Shown: piece by piece, positions 1 to 4,808 of the stretch | Layout of the letters: each line of letters begins with the position of its first letter | How positions within the stretch are numbered: position 1 is the first letter of the stretch | Assembly: GCA_021782055.1 (NCBI GenBank) | Contig: JAJXVP010000188.1 | Span: forward strand, 1 to 5,617 | DNA: 5,617 bases | From: a bacterium | GTDB lineage: Bacteria; Spirochaetota; Spirochaetia; JABEVK01 | Reading direction: 5' to 3' | Made by a program: the position numbers and the translations under genes | Notes under the pieces: model-generated | Database searches by the model: none | What the model saw: the letters and a program-made list of their open reading frames with translations, nothing else | What the model was told of the DNA's origin: nothing

Positions 1-617
1 GGGGGGGCTTGTCGCAAGTAGGCGACGAGCTTGCTTTTTTACGTTTTTTAACGGCAACTGCTGCCAGAAGTGGAACAATGCTTCAGTATGCAGACCTGGC
101 TCGTGATATCGGGATCAGTCAACCGACAGCAAAAAAATGGCTTTCCCTTCTCGTATCTTCGGGTCTCGTTATCCTAGTTGAACCTTGGCATAACAATACC
201 TTAACCCGAATGATTAAAGCACCAAAGCTCTATTTTTTAGATACAGGCCTTTCCGCTTATTTGACGCGATGGTCAACTCCTGAGACTCTAGAAGCTGGTG
301 CAGCTTCGGGGGCATTTTTTGAGACTTTTGTGGTGAGCGAGATTATGAAGAGTTGGTATAATGCCGGGAAAATCCCCCCTGTGTTTTATTACCGTGACAA
401 AGACCAACAGGAGATTGATTTGCTTTTGGAGGTTGATGGAAAGCTCTACCCCATCGAAATTAAAAAAACAGGAAACCCAGGCAAAAACGACATCGCAACA
501 TTTCGTGTTTTAGAAAAGACTGGAAACAGTATAGGCCCTGGCGGGGTGGTCTGCTGTGCCACGGAGTATTTACCGCTTGATGCTCAGAATTCTGTCATAC
601 CTTGGTGGATGATTTAA
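1..617 (+). CDS. AAA+ ATPase of the DUF4143 family, C-terminal part (5' end outside window)
   Basis: The reading frame is open from base 3 to the TAA at 615-617, and the visible 202 residues lack any P-loop, so the N-terminal ATPase domain lies left of the window. The TTG at base 9 is an internal codon, not a start. Numbered from that codon, residues 25-59 form a winged-helix segment (YADLARDIGISQPTAKKWL). A DUF4143-type domain follows, with the family-typical YFLDTGL stretch. A PD-(D/E)XK nuclease-like core is visible: D137 in QEIDLLLEVDG and E150-x-K152 in YPIEIKK. Members of this family are cytoplasmic ATPases of poorly known function, common in accessory regions. Whether the nuclease-like fold is active is not known. 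The gene ends 87 bases before vapB and is probably transcribed separately, since a promoter and a stem-loop lie between them. The family call is firm; the function is open. Confidence 0.88.
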   Translation, partial: GGLSQVGDELAFLRFLTATAARSGTMLQYADLARDIGISQPTAKKWLSLLVSSGLVILVEPWHNNTLTRMIKAPKLYFLDTGLSAYLTRWSTPETLEAGAASGAFFETFVVSEIMKSWYNAGKIPPVFYYRDKDQQEIDLLLEVDGKLYPIEIKKTGNPGKNDIATFRVLEKTGNSIGPGGVVCCATEYLPLDAQNSVIPWWMI

Positions 618-642
618 GGTTTCATGGAACTGCATGAACCTT
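616..642 (+). terminator. Stem-loop directly after the ATPase stop codon, weak terminator candidate
   Basis: AAGGTTTCATG (616-626) pairs with CATGAACCTT (633-642) around a 6-base loop, with one unpaired T in the left arm. It begins inside the TAA stop codon. No T-run follows (TTGATTGCG), so it is a poor intrinsic terminator. It may instead protect the 3' end of the message or be chance. Confidence 0.35.
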
Positions 643-660
643 GATTGCGAAGTTTGAAAC

Positions 661-689
661 TTGACGAATTGTAGTTGTGCACACATACT
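661..689 (+). promoter_or_regulatory. Probable promoter of vapBC
   Basis: TTGACG (661-666, 5 of 6 to the -35 consensus) and CATACT (684-689, 4 of 6 to the -10 consensus) are separated by exactly 17 bases. Transcription would begin at about 695-697, giving a very short leader before the ATG at 705. A small inverted repeat, AAGTTT-G-AAACTT (650-662), touches the -35 box. The -10 box lies inside the inverted repeat at 680-696. Confidence 0.55.
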
Positions 690-696
690 ATGTGTG
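680..696. promoter_or_regulatory. Operator-like inverted repeat of vapBC
   Basis: CACACATA-C-TATGTGTG is a perfect inverted repeat of two 8-base arms with a one-base centre. It covers the proposed -10 box and ends where the GAGG ribosome binding motif begins. VapB-type ribbon-helix-helix antitoxins usually repress their own operon by binding such repeats, so this is the likely VapB or VapBC site. The repeat is seen directly; the binding is inferred. Confidence 0.6.
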
Positions 697-704
697 AGGT
701 TCAA

Positions 705-929
705 ATGAAAAATATTACCCTTTCGATTGAAGAAGATGTCCTGCAGGCGGGGCGCGAGTACGCACGCCAACACAATGTCTCTTTTAACGTCTTGGTCAGG
801 CGGCTCATTGAACAAACTGTTGTTCAAAAACAAAATAGATGGCTAGACGATACGTTTTCTTTGATGGACAAGGCAAATGTTGCTTCTTCGGGTGATCGTT
901 GGAACAGGGAAGAACTCTATCGTGTCTAA
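705..929 (+). CDS. vapB: VapB-like antitoxin (ribbon-helix-helix type)
   Basis: A 74-aa protein beginning MKNITLSIEEDVL. The N-terminal 40 residues fit a ribbon-helix-helix DNA-binding unit: a short beta strand (NITLSI), then a first helix (EEDVLQAGREYARQHN) and a second (SFNVLVRRLIEQTV). The C-terminal 30 residues are charged and hydrophilic and end RWNREELYRV, as expected for the part that wraps the toxin. The ATG at 705 is chosen because GAGGT lies four bases upstream and because the fold begins there; the upstream in-frame TTG at 675 would add ten residues encoded by the operator. Its last eight bases overlap the start of the PIN-domain gene, so the two are translationally coupled. By family knowledge it would neutralise the toxin and repress the operon through the repeat at 680-696. 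The call rests on fold pattern and context. Confidence 0.8.
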   Translation: MKNITLSIEEDVLQAGREYARQHNVSFNVLVRRLIEQTVVQKQNRWLDDTFSLMDKANVASSGDRWNREELYRV

Positions 930-1353
930 AGTCTTCGTCGATACCAATTTGTTCGTCTACTCGATAGACCAACGAGATCCTACAAAACGAGATAAGGCCA
1001 GGAGAATCCTAAAACGGTTGGTGGAGGTTCACCATCCTGTGATCTCGACCCAGGTCATCAAAGAGTTCTATGTTGTCGCTTCAACCAAGTTGAAGGCTGA
1101 TTCCTTTATCATCAAAAACATCGTTCACAATTTTAGGAACCTTGAAGTAGTAAATAATGATCTTGAACTCATTGAACAGGCAATCGACATTAGTACAATT
1201 TCTAGGCTTTCGTTTTGGGATTCTATGATCATTGCAGCCGCTGAGAAAGCGAACTGCGAATTCGTATTTTCAGAAGATATGAATCCAGGCCAAACGTATC
1301 GAGGCGTAAGCTTGGTGAACCCATTTGTGAGAGATGACATCTGGACCCAATGA
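922..1353 (+). CDS. vapC: PIN-domain ribonuclease toxin, VapC-like
   Basis: A 143-aa protein with a complete PIN domain. The acidic metal-binding residues of the fold are visible: D7 in FVDTN, E48 in VIKEFY, D100 in SFWDSMI and D119 in FSEDM. VapC toxins are Mg-dependent endoribonucleases that cleave tRNA or rRNA and stop translation; the target of this one cannot be read from the sequence. The GTG at 922 is chosen because it puts the first beta strand (SKVFVDTN) at the N-terminus and overlaps the antitoxin stop by eight bases. GGGA at 907-910 is an acceptable ribosome binding site. An earlier in-frame start at 877 would add 15 residues encoded inside vapB and is less likely. With all four acidic residues present, the toxin looks intact. 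It shares the vapB promoter. Confidence 0.88.
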   Translation: MSKVFVDTNLFVYSIDQRDPTKRDKARRILKRLVEVHHPVISTQVIKEFYVVASTKLKADSFIIKNIVHNFRNLEVVNNDLELIEQAIDISTISRLSFWDSMIIAAAEKANCEFVFSEDMNPGQTYRGVSLVNPFVRDDIWTQ

Positions 1354-1411
1354 AACTGCTCTTAGGTGTGTGGGCTATCCCGCCAATTCTGTGTTTCAAA
1401 AGGAATAGTGT

Positions 1412-1417
1412 AGGAGG
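1412..1417 (+). promoter_or_regulatory. Strong ribosome binding site that sets the DUF2442 start
   Basis: AGGAGG is a full consensus Shine-Dalgarno sequence, seven bases before the ATG at 1425. It decides against the in-frame ATG at 1350, which overlaps the vapC stop as ATGA but has no such site. Confidence 0.75.
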
Positions 1418-1424
1418 ATTTGGA

Positions 1425-1676
1425 ATGAGTACTTTAACTAAAAATTTTCTTGCTATTCGCGTATGGTTCGACACAGACAACATTTGGGTTCAACTCGATG
1501 ACGGACGCCAGATTGGTGTGCCGTTGGCTTTTTACCCTCGTTTGTTGGCAGCAACTGAAGAGGATCGGAATAATTTCGAAATTTCTGGTGGTGGTAGGGG
1601 ACTCCATTGGGATGCTCTCGACGAGGACCTTTCTGTTGAAGGTTTAGCACTTGGCATACCCGATCAAACAAAATAA
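1425..1676 (+). CDS. DUF2442 family protein
   Basis: An 83-aa protein. Its C-terminal half carries the pattern I associate with DUF2442: VPLAFYPRLLAAT, then GLHWDALDEDLSVEGLALG. The N-terminal part (AIRVWFDTDNIWVQLDDGR) reads as beta strands in which a small regulator-like fold positions a conserved Asp/Gly turn. The family is small, widespread in accessory regions and of unknown biochemical role. It is often found beside a DUF4160 protein, and no DUF4160 partner is visible here. The start at 1425 is set by AGGAGG seven bases upstream. The gap to vapC is 71 bases with no clear promoter, so it may be read from the vapBC message. The length is normal for the family and nothing looks broken. Confidence 0.8.
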   Translation: MSTLTKNFLAIRVWFDTDNIWVQLDDGRQIGVPLAFYPRLLAATEEDRNNFEISGGGRGLHWDALDEDLSVEGLALGIPDQTK

Positions 1677-1695
1677 TCGCCACACAAAGGTCTCA

Positions 1696-1723
1696 TTAAG
1701 ACTGATATTAAGTAAAGTATACT
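1696..1723 (+). promoter_or_regulatory. Probable promoter of the 491-aa ATPase gene
   Basis: TTAAGA (1696-1701, 4 of 6 to -35) and TATACT (1718-1723, 5 of 6 to -10) are 16 bases apart. The surrounding DNA is very AT-rich. The -10 box lies at the centre of the perfect palindrome at 1711-1728. The start site would be near 1730, about 28 bases before the ATG. Confidence 0.5.
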
Positions 1724-1728
1724 TTACT
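1711..1728. promoter_or_regulatory. 18-bp perfect palindrome, operator candidate
   Basis: AGTAAAGTATACTTTACT equals its own reverse complement over all 18 bases. After one mismatched pair (A/A) symmetry continues for two more base pairs. It sits over the proposed -10 box and 30 bases before the ATPase start codon. A dimeric repressor bound here would block transcription. The identity of the repressor is unknown. Confidence 0.6.
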
Positions 1729-1757
1729 AAAAAATGATAAATAAGTAAAATGACTCT

Positions 1758-3233
1758 ATGATTGTGCCAGAATCGGACCTTATTACCATTTTGCGACAAA
1801 TGAACCCTTGGTGGCAGGGAACTCCCCTTGATGAAATACCCCGGTGGCACCGGGCGGCTTTCGCCGAATTGAGCCTCTGGATTCGAAATCCTCCTACCAG
1901 ACGGGCTGTTCTTTTGAGTGGTGCTAGACAAATCGGTAAGACGACCCTCTTCCTCCAAGCTATTGAGGACTTGATTTCTGAAGGTGTGCCACCGCAAAAC
2001 ATCGTTTATATAACTTTTGACCATCCTCTTTTCAAATTAGTCGGTTTGGATGCCATTCTACAATTGTGGCGAGCGATTGAACCCATCGGCCCAGGCCAAG
2101 AATTCCTGTTTATTGATGAAATTCAGTTCTTAACAGATTGGCAGGTGTGGGTAAAACATCAGGTGGATTTTCAAAAAGATCGCCGGATTGCCCTGACCGG
2201 CTCGGCAACACCCTTGGTTTTAGAAGGACAGGAAAGCGGGGTAGGGCGCTGGCATACTATCCGACTGGCGACCCTTTCCTTTTATGAATTTTTAAAAATT
2301 CAAGGTCATCCTGAGCCTAAACTCCCCGAAGTGAACAGCTTGATTTCCCTGTTTAATTGGTCACAGGGAGAATTTTCCCGGGTGTCTCAGGTATCAGAAA
2401 ATCTCGTGGGTCAGTTTCACGAATATCTTCAACGAGGAGGATTCCCTCAGTGTGCCACAGCCACAAGCACAGCATGGGCTCAGAAACTTCTTCGGGAGGA
2501 TATTGTTGATAAGGTATTAAAAAGAGATATGACGGCTCTTTTTGGAGTCAGGCTAATCGTCGAATTGGAACACACCTTCCTGTACCTATGCCTCCATGGT
2601 GGAGGAATCCTTGACATTACAACCCTGTGTAGCAACTTGTCGGTAAAAAAGCCAACTGTCCTGAATTTTATAGAATTACTGACTGCTGTCCATTTAATCC
2701 ATAAACTCCCTCCCTTCGGATATGGAAAAGAAGTCCTCCGGGGAAAACATAAAGTCTATCTTGCGGATGCCGCCATTGGTCCCAGTGTTCTATCTAAAGG
2801 GAAGACCCTGTTAGAGGATGATACCCTATTGGGAAATGCCGTTGAAACAGCCGTTTTTAAACATTTGTATACCCGGTATTATGGAGTTAATGTTAACTTT
2901 TCCTATTGGAGAGGTAAGCAGGATCATGAAGTTGACATGATCGCTGAAGTTCAAAATAGGTTTGTTCCCTTTGAGGTCAAATATCGTGGACAAAAAACTG
3001 AACTTGGGGATTTGAAGGGATTAAAAGAATTCTGTGAGACGAAAGGGATTCAGAAAGGATATGTCATCACGCGGTCTATTTCCGATTTTGGACTCATAAC
3101 GTGGAATAGTAGTCTAATGGACCACCAGTTGCTTCGTATTCCGGCACCCCTCTTTTGTTATTGGCTTGGAAAATCAGAACTTGGATCTGCCAATAGCTTC
3201 CAAGACTTAGAAACACTTCAGGAAAACTTATGA
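1758..3233 (+). CDS. AAA+ ATPase with C-terminal DUF4143/PD-(D/E)XK-like domain, complete
   Basis: A 491-aa cytoplasmic protein. The N-terminal AAA domain has Walker A G55-ARQIGKT-T63 (GxxxxGKT), Walker B 116-121 (FLFIDE) and a sensor-like TGSAT at 147-151. The linker LSFYEFL (about 173-179) is typical of this family. The C-terminal domain contains a winged-helix region (about 285-320) and then a PD-(D/E)XK-like core: E391-V-D393 in QDHEVDMIAE and E406-x-K408 in VPFEVKY. The N-terminal NPWW motif (16-19) is common in relatives. Known relatives are poorly characterised; nucleotide hydrolysis is likely, while nuclease activity is only a possibility. The ATG at 1758 lacks a strong Shine-Dalgarno. 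A four-codon reading frame, ATG ACT CTA TGA (1750-1761), overlaps the start and could feed ribosomes to it. The gene ends nine bases from the stop of the convergent higA. It belongs to the same broad family as the partial gene at the left edge. Confidence 0.92.
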   Translation: MIVPESDLITILRQMNPWWQGTPLDEIPRWHRAAFAELSLWIRNPPTRRAVLLSGARQIGKTTLFLQAIEDLISEGVPPQNIVYITFDHPLFKLVGLDAILQLWRAIEPIGPGQEFLFIDEIQFLTDWQVWVKHQVDFQKDRRIALTGSATPLVLEGQESGVGRWHTIRLATLSFYEFLKIQGHPEPKLPEVNSLISLFNWSQGEFSRVSQVSENLVGQFHEYLQRGGFPQCATATSTAWAQKLLREDIVDKVLKRDMTALFGVRLIVELEHTFLYLCLHGGGILDITTLCSNLSVKKPTVLNFIELLTAVHLIHKLPPFGYGKEVLRGKHKVYLADAAIGPSVLSKGKTLLEDDTLLGNAVETAVFKHLYTRYYGVNVNFSYWRGKQDHEVDMIAEVQNRFVPFEVKYRGQKTELGDLKGLKEFCETKGIQKGYVITRSISDFGLITWNSSLMDHQLLRIPAPLFCYWLGKSELGSANSFQDLETLQENL

Positions 3234-3242
3234 CCGACAAGT

Positions 3243-3611
3243 TCAAGGGATGAAGACTGCCGGGGATACACCAAAGCGGGAGGCCAGCGACTTAATCTGT
3301 CTTACGTTCAGTTCACGCTTTCTGTTCAGAATCTCGGAAATAACACCTTGGCTCCCCACATCCGCAAGATCCTTCTGGCTGAGTCCGTGTTCTTTCATGA
3401 GTTCTTTTAAAACAGAAATGGGATCACCTAAATTTAATACTGACTGAGAATTCTCATAGGTCTCGATTAAATTTCCAACAACTTCCATTAAGCCAGCCAG
3501 CTCATGGCTTTCGTTGTTTCCAACTTCATCAATCAGAGAATCTAAAACCATAACAAGATGATCATAGCTCTTTTGATCATGTGGAACGGCTTTTTTGAGC
3601 TCAGAAAGCAT
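3243..3611 (-). CDS. higA: HigA-family antitoxin (XRE helix-turn-helix), without an adjacent toxin
   Basis: A 122-aa protein. Residues 64-122 are a helix-turn-helix domain of the HigA/XRE type, with the conserved core HGLSQKDLADVGSQGVISEI, then NRKRELNVRQIKSLASRFGV and a C-terminal SPAVFIP. The N-terminal 60 residues are helical and acidic (DSLIDEVGNNESHELAGLME), as in the COG5499 HigA group, and are expected to contact a toxin. The ATG at 3611 is chosen because a good minus-strand promoter at 3621-3649 would start transcription just before it; the in-frame ATGs at 3680, 3644 and 3632 lie upstream of or inside that promoter. In this group the HigB toxin gene normally sits directly upstream. 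Here that position holds a 62-bp repeat and the divergent mntA gene, so this is an orphan or solitary regulator. It is convergent with the ATPase gene. Confidence 0.82.
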   Translation of the reverse strand: MLSELKKAVPHDQKSYDHLVMVLDSLIDEVGNNESHELAGLMEVVGNLIETYENSQSVLNLGDPISVLKELMKEHGLSQKDLADVGSQGVISEILNRKRELNVRQIKSLASRFGVSPAVFIP

Positions 3612-3620
3612 TATGTTGCT

Positions 3621-3649
3621 CTTATATCTCATTTTGCTATACATGACAA
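3621..3649 (-). promoter_or_regulatory. Probable promoter of higA
   Basis: On the minus strand TTGTCA (plus-strand bases 3644-3649, 5 of 6 to -35) and TATAAG (3621-3626, 5 of 6 to -10) are separated by exactly 17 bases. Transcription would begin around 3614, so the ATG at 3611 would be read from a leaderless or nearly leaderless message. Confidence 0.55.
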
Positions 3650-3664
3650 TGCCATCCGTCACCG

Positions 3665-3726
3665 TTGCCAACGCCGGCATTGAGCGAAATTGCTAGGGAG
3701 TTAAAGCTCCGTTGAGCCAAGAAAGG
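3665..3726. repeat. 62-bp dispersed direct repeat, copy 1
   Basis: Aligned without gaps to 4790-4851, 53 of 62 positions match. The longest identical run is CCGGCATTGAGCGAAATT (3674-3691), followed by TTAAAG and TCCGTTGAGCC blocks. Inside it, GGAG (3697-3700) can pair with CTCC (3707-3710) around TTAAAG. The similarity weakens further right but may resume at TCGAT and TAGAATA (3753-3765). It lies between higA and mntA, exactly where a HigB toxin gene would be expected. I do not recognise the element. Confidence 0.75.
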
Positions 3727-3735
3727 GCACCATTC

Positions 3736-3764
3736 TTGCTTTGTCCAGTCTTCGATTGTAGAAT
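3736..3764 (+). promoter_or_regulatory. Possible promoter of mntA-hepT
   Basis: TAGAAT (3759-3764, 5 of 6 to -10) is preceded by TTGCTT (3736-3741, 3 of 6 to -35) at 17-base spacing. The -35 match is weak. The start site would be near 3771, at the Shine-Dalgarno, so the true promoter may differ. Confidence 0.35.
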
Positions 3765-3770
3765 AGATTT

Positions 3771-3775
3771 GGAGG
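3771..3775 (+). promoter_or_regulatory. Ribosome binding site that sets the mntA start
   Basis: GGAGG lies five bases before the ATG at 3781. It decides against the longer in-frame start (TTG at 3712), whose extra 23 residues would be encoded by the end of the repeat and the promoter region. Confidence 0.75.
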
Positions 3776-3780
3776 CAAAG

Positions 3781-4104
3781 ATGACGGCAATCGAGAAGAT
3801 GCAAAAAAATGGAATATCTATCGATGAAAAGACTATTTATGCCATTGTCTCCAAATACAAGGTACAAGAACTTTCTGTTTTCGGCTCGAGTATTCGCGAT
3901 GACTTCAACGAGGACAGTGATGTGGACCTGATCATCGTTTTCAAAGAGTCAAAGGATATTTCACTCTTTGACTTGATGGACATCCAGGATTTTTTTGAGA
4001 CCAAGTTTTCGCGCAAAGTGGACTTGGTAGAGCCTGATGGTCTACGGAACCCGATCCGAAGAAAGTCCATTTTGGAATCGAAAGAGATTCTCTATGTCGC
4101 TTGA
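3781..4104 (+). CDS. mntA: MNT-domain nucleotidyltransferase antitoxin, MntA-like
   Basis: A 107-aa minimal nucleotidyltransferase. The catalytic motif GSX10DXD is exact: G35-S36 in VFGSS, then D47-V-D49 in SDVDLIIVF. A third acidic residue, D81 in KVDLVEP, completes the usual triad. In the studied MntA/HepT systems this enzyme transfers AMP from ATP to a tyrosine of the HEPN toxin and so inactivates it; all residues needed for that appear present. The ATG at 3781 has GGAGG five bases upstream. The last 11 bases overlap the start of the HEPN gene, so the two proteins are made together. It is transcribed divergently from higA, with the 62-bp repeat copy between them. Confidence 0.9.
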   Translation: MTAIEKMQKNGISIDEKTIYAIVSKYKVQELSVFGSSIRDDFNEDSDVDLIIVFKESKDISLFDLMDIQDFFETKFSRKVDLVEPDGLRNPIRRKSILESKEILYVA

Positions 4105-4438
4105 AGACCGGGAAAGGTCTTACTTGATCGACATGTTGCAGTACTCCAGAGAAACCGTTGAACTGATTACCGGTGAGTCCTACGAAAGTTTTATCAAGAA
4201 TCGGGTCAAGCGGTTGGCAATTGAACGTCTCATAGAAATCATCGGTGAGGCAGTAAATCATGTTTCATTGAGCACACAGGAATCGATGTCAAAGATTGCC
4301 TGGTCCAGAATTATTGGTATGCGAAACAAAATCGCGCACGACTACGGCGAAATTCTTTCAGATCGGATTTGGGTTATCTCTAACACAAGTGTTCGTGAAC
4401 TCGTGGAATTGCTGGTTGGTTACGGCGTGAAAATCTAA
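4094..4438 (+). CDS. hepT: HEPN-domain ribonuclease toxin, HepT-like
   Basis: A 114-aa mainly helical protein of the COG2361 HEPN type. The RNase motif RX4HXY is complete: R77-NKIA-H82-D-Y84, inside GMRNKIAHDYGEI. R and H form the catalytic pair of HEPN RNases. The following Y is the residue that MntA-type partners modify with AMP. The family pattern LAIERLIEIIGEAVNHVS (about 41-58) is also present. The start at 4094 gives an 11-base overlap with mntA and a normal family length; an earlier in-frame start at 4037 would add 19 residues lying inside mntA and is unlikely. The only upstream ribosome-binding candidate is GAGA at about 4084-4087, so translational coupling is likely. Known relatives cleave tRNA or mRNA; the target here is unknown. 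The gene looks intact. Confidence 0.9.
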   Translation: MSLEDRERSYLIDMLQYSRETVELITGESYESFIKNRVKRLAIERLIEIIGEAVNHVSLSTQESMSKIAWSRIIGMRNKIAHDYGEILSDRIWVISNTSVRELVELLVGYGVKI

Positions 4439-4442
4439 CATT

Positions 4443-4589
4443 TTAAGCAACGTGTGCCACAATCGGCTTCAAAAACTGTCCTGCTACTATGGCTAAAACA
4501 AGATATTTCCTCCCGGTTGGAAACCTTTCATCAGCATTTGGAAAACCTTTGACGACCAAAAATCGGCCTCGAGTAGACCCAATTTTCAT
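4443..4589 (-). CDS. Possible 48-aa hypothetical protein
   Basis: The minus strand is open from the ATG at 4589 to a TAA at 4443-4445, giving 48 residues with a mixed, protein-like composition (for example GRFLVVKGFPNADERF and KYLVLAIVAGQFL). Its stop lies four bases from the hepT stop, a snug convergent fit often seen for real genes. Against it, there is no spaced Shine-Dalgarno (only AGG touching the ATG), no obvious promoter, and a stop codon ten codons upstream in frame. I do not recognise the sequence. It may be a genuine small gene, the tail of a decayed gene, or chance. Confidence 0.3.
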   Translation of the reverse strand: MKIGSTRGRFLVVKGFPNADERFPTGRKYLVLAIVAGQFLKPIVAHVA

Positions 4590-4623
4590 CCTGACTGCAT
4601 TGTCGCCAATGACAACCCATTAA

Positions 4624-4725
4624 CTTAAGTATTCACAAAAACAGTTCGCTACCTATATTGCTGAAAGTGACAAGTTGGGATACCTGTGGAGACATGGCTT
4701 TTTTTCTGGAGCCGATCCGGAATGA
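4624..4725 (+). pseudogene. Remnant of the C-terminus of an AAA-family ATPase (RloA/OLD-like group)
   Basis: An open frame of 33 codons follows a TAA at 4621-4623, has no upstream start codon, and ends in TGA at 4723-4725. Its tail, LGYLWRHGFFSGADPE, resembles the LGxLWxxGxxGG-type ends I associate with AAA ATPases encoded directly before DUF4276 genes. The TGA overlaps the ATG of the next fragment as ATGA, the usual coupling of such pairs. Nothing of the ATPase core (Walker motifs) is present upstream, since that space is filled by hepT and the minus-strand ORF. The identification is by pattern only and could be wrong, but the coupling to a DUF4276-like start supports it. Confidence 0.4.
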
Positions 4726-4808
4726 AGGAACTCGTATTTTTCTTGGAAGAAGATAGGTGTGTTTTTGCTGTTTTGCATTCTGTGAACCTTTGCCGAAACC
4801 GGCATTGA
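4722..4808 (+). pseudogene. Truncated DUF4276-family protein, N-terminus only
   Basis: The frame beginning ATG at 4722 reads MKELVFFLEE, which matches the start typical of one DUF4276 group, then continues for 18 unrelated-looking residues (DRCVFAVLHSVNLCRNRH) to a TGA at 4806-4808. Normal family members are roughly 200 residues long and continue with a conserved Ser/Ala-Leu-rich helix after this start, so the gene appears broken after about codon 10 (near base 4752). Its end runs into the second repeat copy. GGA at 4719-4721 does not give a clear ribosome binding site; start coupling to the upstream fragment is more likely. DUF4276 proteins paired with AAA ATPases are TOPRIM-like and linked to phage defence. 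This copy would be non-functional. Confidence 0.4.

Noticed and set aside
675..704. Longer vapB start at the TTG at 675.
   Set aside because: The extra residues are encoded by the operator repeat, and the ATG at 705 has GAGGT at good spacing and begins the fold directly.
1350..1424. DUF2442 starting at 1350 with an ATGA overlap to vapC.
   Set aside because: The overlap is attractive, but the extra 25 residues do not fit the family and AGGAGG lies at ideal distance from the ATG at 1425.
1690..1702. Short hairpin GTCT-CATTA-AGAC after DUF2442 as a terminator.
   Set aside because: A four-base stem without a following T-run is too weak to call.
1644..2024. Minus-strand 126-codon frame antisense to the start of the ATPase.
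   Set aside because: It is a shadow of a well-supported gene and crosses the promoter region; its translation shows no family pattern.
3665..3726. The repeat as an integron attC site, because GTTGAGC and its complement GCTCAAC fit the attC core patterns and the region looks cassette-like.
   Set aside because: The matching second core expected at the other end is absent (GTTGGCA in copy 1, GTTTCGG in copy 2), and the long imperfect inverted repeat of an attC site is not seen.
3637..3867. A 76-codon minus-strand frame upstream of higA as a HigB toxin.
   Set aside because: Its translation has no HigB-like pattern, it runs antisense through the mntA start and covers the repeat and the higA promoter.
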